Source of the DNA: an uncultured Corynebacterium sp.
GTDB lineage: Bacteria > Actinomycetota > Actinomycetes > Mycobacteriales > Mycobacteriaceae
NCBI RefSeq assembly: GCF_946221155.1
Contig: NZ_CAMIAN010000049.1
Coordinates: forward strand, 1 to 13,188
Length of the DNA stretch: 13,188 bases
Reading direction: 5' to 3'
This document shows positions 1 through 6,508 of the stretch, one piece after another. The first letter of the stretch is position 1. Each line of letters opens with the position of its first letter. A program made the position numbers and the translations under genes. The notes beneath the pieces are model-generated. The model was not told the origin of the DNA, did no database searches, and saw only the letters and a program-made list of their open reading frames with translations.

Positions 1-2
1 CC

Positions 3-50
3 TTCACCTCCAGCTTCGTGAACCGTCCGCCCCGCCCCGGCGCGTGCTAG
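3..50 (+). CDS. Possible 3' end of an upstream gene (partial)
   Basis: Reading the third frame from base 3 gives FTSSFVNRPPRPGAC and then a TAG stop at 48-50. Nearly all codons end in C or G, as in the real genes of this window, which supports coding. The fragment is too short to assign a function. The second frame also stays open until a stop at 59-61 but with less typical codons, so the assignment is tentative. If real, the gene runs on the same strand as the acyl-CoA ligase and ends about 190 bases before it. Confidence 0.3.
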   Translation, partial: FTSSFVNRPPRPGAC

Positions 51-240
51 CCACAAACTAGAGATAAAAAGAGAATTAAAGAACCCCGCCAGTTGGAGCG
101 CCCAAAGCGTTAGACTCGGTCACGGACGCGCAGACGTGACTGAAAGCACAGTGAAAGCACAGTGCAGGCACAGTGCAATTAAGCGCAGCCACGCTGAGCA
201 AATACCCTCCCCAGAACACACGCAGAACCAGGTGAAACAG
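51..240 (+). promoter_or_regulatory. Upstream region of the acyl-CoA ligase gene: AT-rich promoter-like stretch and phased 8-bp repeats
   Basis: Bases 51-83 are strikingly AT-rich against the GC-rich background (for example GATAAAAAGAGAATTAAAG at 62-80) and are the likely promoter area, although no clean -35/-10 pair stands out. Bases 146-175 hold three copies of GCACAGTG at 146, 157 and 168, an exact 11-bp period; the first two sit inside a perfect tandem repeat of GAAAGCACAGT at 142-163. At 230-235 AGGTGA is a plausible ribosome binding site 5 bases before the TTG at 241. The frame is open back to GTG 136, so part of this stretch would be coding if that earlier start were used. Confidence 0.4.
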
Positions 241-2049
241 TTGACCAACCCAGCAGGCGACAACGGCGCAGGCACCCCGGCAGGCACCAACTCCGGCGAC
301 GGCGCAACCGCATCCGAGGCCTTCAACTCCAAGGCGTGGCTGCAGCACTACACCCCGTGGACGCAGCACACCATCGACCTCGACGACCCGGCGGAAAACC
401 CCGCAGGCTTCACCATCCCGGAGGTCTTCTGGCACGCGGTGGAGACCATCGGCGAGCGCAACGCCTTCACCTTCTTCGGCAAAGTCACCACCTACGAGCA
501 GTACGGCCACCAGGTCGCCATCGCCTCCGCAGCCCTGAAGAAGCTCGGCGTGCAGCGCGGCGACCACGTAGCCATCGCGCTGCCGAACTGCCCCCAGGCC
601 CTCATTGCCTTCTACGCAATCCAGAACATCGGCGCAGTCCCCACCCTGCACAACCCTCTGTACACTGCCGCCGAACTCCGCCACCCCTTCAACGACCACG
701 GCGCCAAGGTGGCCTTCTTCTGGGACAAGGTCGGCGACGTCGCCGAGACCCTGCGGCTGAACAGCCCCCTCGAAACGGTCATCGCCGTCACCCTCCCCGA
801 CGAGATGCCCGCCCCGCTGCGCTACGCCCTGAAACTGCCGATTCCGAAGATCAAGGCCATGAAGGAAAAGCTCACCGGCCCGGCGCCCTCCGCCGTCTCC
901 TGGAAGAGCTTCATGCGCACGGGCGGAAATGGCGAAAAGTGGCTGCGTGGTGGCGTCAAGAATATAAAGATCGACCCGACCGACCCCGCGCTAATCCTCT
1001 ACACTTCCGGCACCACCGGCAAGCCCAAGGGCGCCGTGCTGACTCACCGCAACCTCATCGCGAACCTGCGGCAGGGCCAGGCCTGGGTGAAGGGCCTGGG
1101 TAAGGGGCCGAAGCCGGAGGTCATGCTGGCCGCGCTGCCGATCTTCCACGCCTACGGCCTGACCATGAACATCACCCTCGCGCCGATGATCGGCGGCGAG
1201 ATCCAGCTGCTGCCCGCGCCCGAAATGCCGCTGGTCATGCGCGTGATGAAGAAAAACATGCCCTCCTGGATGCCCGGCGTGCCCGCGCTGTACCAGAACA
1301 TCATGAAGGAAGCGGCGAAGCGCGACATGCCGCTCTCCGGCATCCGCAACTCCTTCAGCGGCGCTAGCGCCCTGCCCGCAGAGACTGTCCGCGAGTGGGA
1401 AAGCTCCACCGGCGGCAACATCGTGGAAGGCTACGGCCTGACCGAAACCGCGCCGATCATCGCAGGTAACCCCATGGGCAAGGGGCGCGAGGGCTACATC
1501 GGCGTGCCGTTCCCCTCCACCGAAATCCGTATCGCCAACCCGGATAACCCCGCCGAGACCATGCCCGACGGGGAGGCCGGCGAGCTGGTCGTCCGCGGCC
1601 CGCAGGTGTTCAAAGGCTACCTGAACCGCCCGGACGCCACCGCCGACGCCTTCTACGAGGACTGGTTCCGCACTGGCGACATGGCCGTCATGGAGTCCGA
1701 CGGGTACCTGAAGATCGTCTCCCGCATCAAGGAGATGATCATCACCGGCGGCTTCAACGTCTACCCCGCCGAGGTCGAGGAAGTCCTGTGCGAACACCCC
1801 TCCATCGAGCAGGCTTCCGTCGTGGGCGTGCAGCGCAAGGATGGGTCCGAGACCGTCGCTGCGGCTGTAGTTCTGGCCAACGGTGCTGTTATTGACGCCG
1901 ACGACTTCCGCGCCTTCGCCAAAGAGCGACTTACTGCGTATAAGGTGCCGAAGGTATTCCATGCATTCCAAGAGCTGCCTGCCGACCAGCTGGGCAAGGT
2001 GCGCCGCCGTGAGGTGCAGGAGCTAGTAGCAGAGAAAGAACAGGCCTAA
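241..2049 (+). CDS. Long-chain fatty-acid--CoA ligase (FadD-type, AMP-binding)
   Basis: A cytosolic or membrane-associated enzyme of the ANL superfamily that activates fatty acids to acyl-AMP and then acyl-CoA, using ATP and CoA. From the TTG at 241 the product is 602 residues. Visible motifs are the ATP-binding loop YTSGTTGKPKG (254-264), YGLTETAP (398-405), FRTGD (476-480), the hinge/C-terminal domain start GFNVYPAEVEEVL from 504, and the putative catalytic Lys586 in LGKVRRR. There is no obvious FadD32/FAAL-type insertion, so CoA ligation is more likely than acyl-AMP transfer to a polyketide synthase. Start choice: the frame is open back to GTG 136, but codons before 241 lack the strong C/G third-base bias seen after it, and AGGTGA lies 5 bases before TTG 241. 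Residues 1 to about 30 are a Gly/Ala/Thr-rich tail before the conserved region (FNSKAWLQHY). The gene is followed after 3 bp by glfT1, suggesting co-transcription. The fatty-acid substrate cannot be read from the sequence. Confidence 0.9.
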   Translation: MTNPAGDNGAGTPAGTNSGDGATASEAFNSKAWLQHYTPWTQHTIDLDDPAENPAGFTIPEVFWHAVETIGERNAFTFFGKVTTYEQYGHQVAIASAALKKLGVQRGDHVAIALPNCPQALIAFYAIQNIGAVPTLHNPLYTAAELRHPFNDHGAKVAFFWDKVGDVAETLRLNSPLETVIAVTLPDEMPAPLRYALKLPIPKIKAMKEKLTGPAPSAVSWKSFMRTGGNGEKWLRGGVKNIKIDPTDPALILYTSGTTGKPKGAVLTHRNLIANLRQGQAWVKGLGKGPKPEVMLAALPIFHAYGLTMNITLAPMIGGEIQLLPAPEMPLVMRVMKKNMPSWMPGVPALYQNIMKEAAKRDMPLSGIRNSFSGASALPAETVREWESSTGGNIVEGYGLTETAPIIAGNPMGKGREGYIGVPFPSTEIRIANPDNPAETMPDGEAGELVVRGPQVFKGYLNRPDATADAFYEDWFRTGDMAVMESDGYLKIVSRIKEMIITGGFNVYPAEVEEVLCEHPSIEQASVVGVQRKDGSETVAAAVVLANGAVIDADDFRAFAKERLTAYKVPKVFHAFQELPADQLGKVRRREVQELVAEKEQA

Positions 2050-2052
2050 AAC

Positions 2053-2961
2053 ATGCCGCTGAGCAGGAAAGACACCGTCGCCGCAATCATTGTCACGCAT
2101 AATCGCGTGAAGTTGCTGGAGGCTTCGCTGCGCCAGGTTGCTAATCAGGAGGGCGCGGAGGTCGCCCACGTGGTGGTCGTGGATAACGGCAACGACCCGG
2201 CGGTGCGCGAGCTGGTGGAAGCGGTGTGCGGGTCGCGGGGCCACTACGTGGGATCCGCGACGAACCTGGGCGGGGCTGGCGGCTTCGCGCTGGGATTCCT
2301 GACGGCTCTATCCCTGGGCGCCGACGCGATCTGGTGTGCCGACGACGACGGGCGGCCCGCCGACGCGCACGTCCTGGCCACCCTGCAGGAAGTTGCGGAG
2401 CGCGAGGGGCTGGAGGAAATCAGCCCGGTGGTGTGCAACATCGAGGATCCGGAGCGGCTGGCATTCCCACTGCGCCAGGGGTTGGTGTGGCGGCGGACGC
2501 TATCCGAGCTGGAGGGGTCGTTCTTGCCGGGGATCGCCAGCCTGTTCAACGGCGCGCTGATCAGTGCGCGGGCGATGGAAATAATTGGCGTGCCCGATTA
2601 TCGGCTGTTCATCCGTGGCGACGAGGTGGAGTACCACCGCCGCCTAGTCCGCAGCGGCCTGCCCTTTGGAACGTGCCTGACCTGCGCTTACCTGCACCCC
2701 GACGGATCAGACGAGTTCAAGCCGATCCTCGGCGGGAAGATGCACACGCAGTACCCGGACAACGAATTCAAGCGCTACTTCACGTACCGCAACCGCGGGT
2801 ACATCATGAACCAGCCGGGAATGCGCAAGCTGCTGCCGCAGGAATACGCCCGCTTCGGCTGGTTCTTCCTAGTGCAGAAGAAGGACCCGAAGGGGTTCGC
2901 CGAGTGGCTGCGGCTGCACGCACTCGGCCGGCGAGAGCAGTTCCGCCGGCCGGGACGCTAG
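2053..2961 (+). CDS. glfT1: Galactofuranosyltransferase GlfT1 (GT2 family)
   Basis: A 302-residue family-2 glycosyltransferase that very closely resembles mycobacterial GlfT1 (Rv3782, about 304 residues). Known role: it adds the first galactofuranose residues from UDP-Galf to the decaprenyl-diphosphoryl-GlcNAc-rhamnose primer on the inner membrane face, starting the arabinogalactan galactan. Seen here: the N-terminal nucleotide-binding strand AAIIVTHNR (10-18), VVDNGND (42-48), NLGGAGGF (71-78), the metal-binding DDD at 97-99, the acceptor-side FIRGDEVEYHRR (187-198, probable catalytic base Asp190 or Glu191) and a conserved His215 in LHPDG. No membrane segment or signal peptide is seen. ATG 2053 is 3 bp after the fadD stop, and no strong ribosome binding site is seen, so translational coupling is likely. 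Confidence 0.92.
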   Translation: MPLSRKDTVAAIIVTHNRVKLLEASLRQVANQEGAEVAHVVVVDNGNDPAVRELVEAVCGSRGHYVGSATNLGGAGGFALGFLTALSLGADAIWCADDDGRPADAHVLATLQEVAEREGLEEISPVVCNIEDPERLAFPLRQGLVWRRTLSELEGSFLPGIASLFNGALISARAMEIIGVPDYRLFIRGDEVEYHRRLVRSGLPFGTCLTCAYLHPDGSDEFKPILGGKMHTQYPDNEFKRYFTYRNRGYIMNQPGMRKLLPQEYARFGWFFLVQKKDPKGFAEWLRLHALGRREQFRRPGR

Positions 2962-2963
2962 CG

Positions 2964-2975
2964 CGGAGCGCTCCG
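2964..2975. terminator. Perfect 12-bp palindrome just after glfT1
   Basis: CGGAGCGCTCCG starts two bases after the glfT1 stop and is fully self-complementary, so the transcript could form a short GC-rich hairpin. No T-tract follows, so this is at best a weak or factor-assisted end of the fadD-glfT1 unit. It may be chance in GC-rich DNA. Confidence 0.25.
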
Positions 2976-3050
2976 GGGCACGGGCCGGCGCGAGGTGCGG
3001 GGGCGCAGTAACCCGCTAACCCCGCTAGCGACGGGCGCAGAGTTCTAAGC

Positions 3051-3080
3051 AACTTTTTAAGCGCACACACCGGCTAGGAT
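3051..3080 (+). promoter_or_regulatory. Candidate promoter for the GtrA gene pair
   Basis: In the 271-bp gap between glfT1 and the first GtrA gene, TAGGAT at 3075-3080 fits the loose corynebacterial -10 form TAnnnT. An AT-rich AACTTTTTAA at 3051-3060 lies at about the right distance for a weak -35. It would give a leader of roughly 145 bases. The rest of the gap (3088-3232) shows no clear structure. Confidence 0.35.
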
Positions 3081-3232
3081 TTTCCCTTTTACCCGGTCAC
3101 AGGCGTAGTCTTAAGTGACTATCGCGGTGCCCCGAGCAGCACTTGAGCAGCCCTGGAACTCAGGCTCCCTGGAACCCAAGGCAACACCCGAGCAGACTCC
3201 CGGCGTCGCCGCCTAGCACCACCTAACCGAGG

Positions 3233-3946
3233 ATGAAGTTAGCCGAAGTGACCGTGTCCGAAACCCAGACCACCCCTAGCGCTGAGCCCACCAAGTCCGC
3301 TGACGATGCTGGCGTCAACAACAACGCCGAAGGCGCAGCAGCCTCCCGTGCGCACCGCCGCCGCAACGTCGCGCGGCAGTTCATTCAGTTCGGGCTCGTC
3401 GGCGCATCGGGGTTTGTGGTCAACCAGGCGATCTTCGTGGTGTCGAAGAAGCTTGCGGAGGCCGGCTGGGATATTCACGTGCAGGATGCCTTCCTGAACC
3501 TCCTCGGCACCCAATACCATTTCCGCTGGTACCACGTGTTTTCCGTGATTGCGTTCCTACTGGCGAACATCTGGAACTTCTGCCTGAACCGCTACTGGAC
3601 CTTCCGTCACGAGCCGAAGCGCGCCTGGTGGAAGCAACTGCCGCAGTTCATGGCCGTGGGCGTGTTCGGGCTGCTGATCACGCTGGTGGTGTCGACGGCG
3701 CTGGTGAACCCCGAGTCGCCGATCGCTCTACCTCACGACTTTTTCGATAACTCCACTGGGCTGCGCACGCGCGCGTACTGGGGCAACTTCATTGGCGTGA
3801 TCCTGGCAGTGCCGGCGAACTTCCTGTTCAACAAGCTGTGGACGTTCCGCTCTGCGCCGCGCGAGGCCAAGCGGGTGGTGCGCGTGGTTGAGCCGCGAAC
3901 TGGCGGTTCTGATTCTGACGCCGGTGCGGGTGATGCGAATGTCTAA
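3233..3946 (+). CDS. GtrA-family membrane protein, first of a tandem pair
   Basis: A 237-residue protein with four predicted membrane segments (about 51-71, 101-120, 138-158, 182-203) arranged as in GtrA/DPMS-like small membrane proteins, which are linked to handling polyprenyl-phosphate sugars at the membrane. The family's repeated signature is seen twice, after segments 2 and 4: NFCLNRYWTFRHEP (115-128) and NFLFNKLWTFRSAP (196-209). Residues 1-45 are Ala/Thr/Ser-rich and probably disordered, ending in a basic HRRRN. The loop at about 80-100 between segments 1 and 2 and that at 160-182 between 3 and 4 are longer than in Rv3789-type proteins. ATG 3233 directly follows GAGG with no spacing, so GTG 3248 or GTG 3254 are possible starts. 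The gene overlaps the next GtrA gene by 8 bases, which suggests coupled translation and possibly a heteromeric partner. The substrate is unknown. Confidence 0.82.
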   Translation: MKLAEVTVSETQTTPSAEPTKSADDAGVNNNAEGAAASRAHRRRNVARQFIQFGLVGASGFVVNQAIFVVSKKLAEAGWDIHVQDAFLNLLGTQYHFRWYHVFSVIAFLLANIWNFCLNRYWTFRHEPKRAWWKQLPQFMAVGVFGLLITLVVSTALVNPESPIALPHDFFDNSTGLRTRAYWGNFIGVILAVPANFLFNKLWTFRSAPREAKRVVRVVEPRTGGSDSDAGAGDANV

Positions 3947-4580
3947 GCCTTCTTTTGATGACTCTATTAATGACGCCCCCTCGCCGCAGCCAGGCAACGG
4001 TCCCGCCGGGGCCGAGCGCTCCAGTGGCGCCGGCGCTGTTTCTGGCATCGGCGGTACCGATGTCAGCGGAGCCCGCGAAGCTTCCGGCGCTGGTGCTGCC
4101 GTGCACTCCAGCGGGGCCGGTACTGCCGGGGAGAGCGCGCGGGTTGGCGATAACTTTCAGTCCGAGCACACCACCCGGGCGCAGCGCATCATCCAGTCGC
4201 AGCTGGTGAAGTTTGTGCTGGTCGGAGGCTTCAGCGCCGTCGTGGACTTCGGCTCGACCGCACTATTCACCTTTGCGTTTGGCTTGAGCGATGGCGTGGC
4301 CAAGGCGTTGGGATTCGTGCTGGGCACCTTGACGGCATACTTCATCAACCGTCGGTGGACTTTCCAGGCGGAGCCGAGTGGGCGCCGATTCGTCATCACC
4401 ATGGCTACCTACGGGCTGACATTTGCAGTGCAGTGGGGGCTGTACAAGGTGTCTATCCCGTGGCTGGAAGGCTTTGACTTGAATGCGTTCTGGGTGCGTG
4501 CGATCAGTTTTGTGATTGCCCAGGGCACAGCGACGGTGCTGAACTTCCTGATCCAGAAGTTCCTCATCTTCAAGCGCTAG
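3939..4580 (+). CDS. GtrA-family protein, Rv3789-type (decaprenylphosphoryl-arabinose pathway accessory protein)
   Basis: A 213-residue protein whose last 125 residues closely resemble mycobacterial Rv3789. Visible are FVLVGGFSAVVDFGSTALF (92-110), GTLTAYFINRRWTFQAEPS (129-147), FVITMATYGLTFAVQWGL (151-168) and FVIAQGTATVLNFLIQKFLIFKR (191-213), that is four membrane segments and the NRRWTF signature. Rv3789 has been proposed as a flippase for decaprenylphosphoryl-arabinose or as an anchor for the arabinosyltransferase AftA; both views are in the literature. Here it has an extra N-terminal tail of about 80 residues, rich in Gly/Ala/Ser, with SSGAG or ASGAG three times (28-32, 48-52, 57-61). 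The ATG at 3939 (GGGTG 6 bases upstream) overlaps the end of the preceding gene; ATG 3933 and TTG 3888 are in-frame alternatives. The gene is separated from dprE1 by about 3.1 kb of unrelated DNA. Confidence 0.88.
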   Translation: MSKPSFDDSINDAPSPQPGNGPAGAERSSGAGAVSGIGGTDVSGAREASGAGAAVHSSGAGTAGESARVGDNFQSEHTTRAQRIIQSQLVKFVLVGGFSAVVDFGSTALFTFAFGLSDGVAKALGFVLGTLTAYFINRRWTFQAEPSGRRFVITMATYGLTFAVQWGLYKVSIPWLEGFDLNAFWVRAISFVIAQGTATVLNFLIQKFLIFKR

Positions 4581-4605
4581 CCGGGGTGTGCCTGGAGGCC
4601 CCCGG
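4581..4605 (+). terminator. Possible hairpin after the second GtrA gene
   Basis: CCGGGG (4581-4586) directly after the stop codon can pair with CCCCGG (4600-4605) across a 13-base loop. There is no T-tract, so it is a weak candidate for the end of the GtrA transcript. Confidence 0.25.
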
Positions 4606-4714
4606 AAGCTCTAGACAGGCTTCGCCACTCCAGCCGCTCCAGTTCCCTTTCATGTGCTGATGTGAAGGACATTTAAGCAATGTGAGGCAAGCTCAGCTAC
4701 TCCCAGATGCTTAA

Positions 4715-4867
4715 GTGTCGGAAATGTTGCAGTTTGTTATTGCAACCCATTTCTACTATTGCAAACTTGCAGGTCAGGGCGTTTCTTCGATTTCTCTCCG
4801 GCTGTACCCAAAAACGTTTTGCAACTTTTCCGACATTTCGCGACAGGAACTGCAACTTTTCCGACAG
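4715..4867. mobile_element. MITE-like element with terminal inverted repeats, non-coding
   Basis: A segment of about 153 bp bounded by TGTCGGAAATGTTGCA (4716-4731) and its near-perfect reverse complement TGCAACTTTTCCGACA (4851-4866), 15 of 16 bases matching. The similarity continues inward and outward to 21 of 23 bases (4712-4734 against 4848-4870). Both ends are flanked by TTAAG (4711-4715 and 4868-4872) with a one-base offset, which fits a TTAA-type target duplication, although TTAA is itself palindromic. A second exact copy of the right-end 16-mer lies inside at 4820-4835, 31 bp from the first, as transposase-binding subterminal repeats often do. Further TGCAA elements occur at 4740 and 4760. 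The segment is visibly AT-richer than its surroundings and has no convincing ORF. It sits between two convergent genes, where promoter or operator sites are not expected. The transposase family was not identified. Confidence 0.5.
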
Positions 4868-5004
4868 TTAAGACCCCAAGCGGCTCCGAAAGGCCGAGAA
4901 TGTTCTCCAGCATGCAACAAATTCGACGCACAAACGCTGGCCACCCAAGCTAGCGCAGCAGGTCAGCAGGCAGGGTCAGCAGCAGCCCAGCCACGCCAGC
5001 CAAG
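4868..5004. other. Rest of the convergent spacer, with a small duplicated gene end
   Basis: No gene is seen here. The stretch is rich in CAGCAG/CAGG motifs (4956-4987). An 18-bp sequence at 4945-4962 recurs at 5000-5017 with 16 of 18 bases equal; the second copy contains the stop codon and last codons of the neighbouring minus-strand gene, so the first looks like a short duplication of that gene end. No hairpin with a T-tract was found. Confidence 0.4.
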
Positions 5005-6483
5005 CTAACGCTGCAGGACGAAGCGGTACATCTCCAAGCGGTCCAGCAGCGAGCACTGTGGAACCAAAGGAACTGCCTGGTCATCGGGCTGAGGCTCCCA
5101 CTTGCACGCGCCCACCTGCGCCAAGATGCGCCCGGTCCGCCGCGATAGCCACTTGATCTCGCTGGCGCTGAGGGCGTCAGTACCCAAGGCAGTATCGGTC
5201 GGCGGCAGCTTCGCATCCGCGCGCGTGAAGCCGAGTGCCGACATGAAGGCCTCGCTGACCTCGTCGACCTCCGAATCCACCAGCGTGGACAGCGCGATAA
5301 TCCGCGCCCACGCAGCCGCGCGCCCGATCTTGCTCTTCTCGATCGGCGCGTCCGCCAGCAGCTCGGCGGCATGCTCGGTGACATTCGCGGGCCGCTCCAG
5401 GTCCAGCGCCTGCAGCAGCGGAATGAACTCGTACAGAGCCCGCTCGTGCAGCAGTTCCCGCAGCTCAGGGTCGGTTTCGGCGAGGATCTGCTCGACAGTG
5501 TCCTCGCCCGCCAGAGCCACATTCACCTCCGTGATATCCACCCGCGCGGGAATGCCCGCAGGGTGCAGGTGCGCGGCGAGTTCGTCTTCCTGATTCTTAT
5601 TGACGCCACCCGCCTCAGCCGCTTCATCCTCCGTATCGGCGAGGAAGTCGGCTGCCAGGAGCACTGCTTCGGCTTCTGCCTCGCCCGGCGCGTCGAAGGA
5701 AGCGTCGAATGGGGAGCCGGTGGGCACGAGCTCGATTTCCTCGTGGCGGGTGGTGGTGTCTGTGACGTTGACGCTGAAGTCGTAGCGGCCTACCTTCAGC
5801 ACGCCGATGGTCCCGCGGCGGAAAATGTCGCCGAGAGCAGTGCCAATGGAGTTTGCGCCCTTGGCGTAGACGCGCACGCGGCCGGCGGTGCGGGCGCGAA
5901 AACTCCAGGTTGGCTCGAGGGCGGTGTCGGCGCTGGTAGCAGTGTCAGCGGCTGAGGTGTCAGCGGCGGCACCACCTTCGGCGCCAGGGGCCGCGCCGGC
6001 GCCGCGCTCCGCCCGCGCGACGTAGCGGGTGGGGTGTGCCTCTGGGACGCGGTTCACGGTTTCAGGCCAGTCGAAGCTGGTGAGAATCGCGTCGGCGAAG
6101 TCCGCCACGCTCATAGCACCGGAGACGCTGAGCAGTCGGGAGTACCTTCCCACGCCCGGGAAGTGGTGCTCCACCACCACGGTGAAGACCGTGGTGTGGG
6201 CTCCGGAGTTCCTGCTGGTACCCGCCCCCGGTGTGGACATAATCCCCAAGCTTTCCTGCACTTCCGCCCCCTCGGCGTTAGCCTCCGCACCGTCGGCGCG
6301 CACTCCCGCACTGTCGGCGCCATCGCGCCGGGAGGTGCGGATCTTCGACAGGGAGATCACGCTCCCGCCCACAAGTGGTGCCTCCGTGGCCTGCGCGCCA
6401 CCCTCCCCTTTCACTCGCGCAGCGCCAGAATGGCCGGCAGATTCATAGCCGCCGGCGGCCCCAAAAAGCGATGAGCGATTCAT
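5005..6483 (-). CDS. Uncharacterised protein, possible divergent pRiA4b ORF-3-like domain
   Basis: A 492-residue protein from the ATG at 6483, which has GGA 6 bases upstream and begins 25 bases after the stop of the preceding minus-strand gene; an earlier ATG at 6555 would overlap that gene, and a later ATG at 6240 is also possible. Residues 1-95 are Gly/Ala/Ser-rich and low in complexity. Residues about 97-255 look like a much-diverged plasmid pRiA4b ORF-3-like fold: strand TTVFTVVVEHHFPGVGRYSR, helix SVADFADAILTSFDW (125-139), an Ala/Thr-rich insertion (160-190), then LGDIFRRG (217-224) and YDFSVNVTDTTTRHEEIELV (234-253) in place of the family's YDFGDxWxH. The C-terminal half (about 300-492) is helical and acidic with no motif I recognise. 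There is no signal peptide or membrane segment. Function is unknown; the domain call is a resemblance only. Confidence 0.6.
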   Translation of the reverse strand: MNRSSLFGAAGGYESAGHSGAARVKGEGGAQATEAPLVGGSVISLSKIRTSRRDGADSAGVRADGAEANAEGAEVQESLGIMSTPGAGTSRNSGAHTTVFTVVVEHHFPGVGRYSRLLSVSGAMSVADFADAILTSFDWPETVNRVPEAHPTRYVARAERGAGAAPGAEGGAAADTSAADTATSADTALEPTWSFRARTAGRVRVYAKGANSIGTALGDIFRRGTIGVLKVGRYDFSVNVTDTTTRHEEIELVPTGSPFDASFDAPGEAEAEAVLLAADFLADTEDEAAEAGGVNKNQEDELAAHLHPAGIPARVDITEVNVALAGEDTVEQILAETDPELRELLHERALYEFIPLLQALDLERPANVTEHAAELLADAPIEKSKIGRAAAWARIIALSTLVDSEVDEVSEAFMSALGFTRADAKLPPTDTALGTDALSASEIKWLSRRTGRILAQVGACKWEPQPDDQAVPLVPQCSLLDRLEMYRFVLQR

Positions 6484-6508
6484 GGTTTCCAAGCGTAATA
6501 GCGCCCGG

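Noticed and set aside
991..1971. 326-residue minus-strand ORF opposite the acyl-CoA ligase
   Set aside because: It is antisense to all the ligase motifs; its composition (Gly/Val/His/Asp-rich) is typical of shadow frames.
241..2049. FadD32/FAAL-type fatty acyl-AMP ligase
   Set aside because: The FAAL-specific insertion is not seen, the hinge and C-terminal motifs are those of ordinary acyl-CoA ligases, and no polyketide synthase gene is nearby.
4820..4866. Two identical 16-bp repeats 31 bp apart, as in a CRISPR array
   Set aside because: There are only two direct copies, the repeats are too short, the 15-bp spacer is too short, and the third copy is inverted; a transposon end fits better.
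4737..4931. 64-residue minus-strand ORF in the MITE-like element
   Set aside because: It is made mostly of the repeat sequence; no start signal or family resemblance is seen.
4715..5008. 97-residue plus-strand ORF across the convergent spacer
   Set aside because: It starts inside the inverted repeat, has poor codon bias, no ribosome binding site and no recognisable protein, and its end runs into the opposite gene.
6029..6474. Two overlapping plus-strand ORFs of about 140 residues
   Set aside because: Both are antisense to the conserved domain region of the minus-strand 492-residue gene and have no support of their own.
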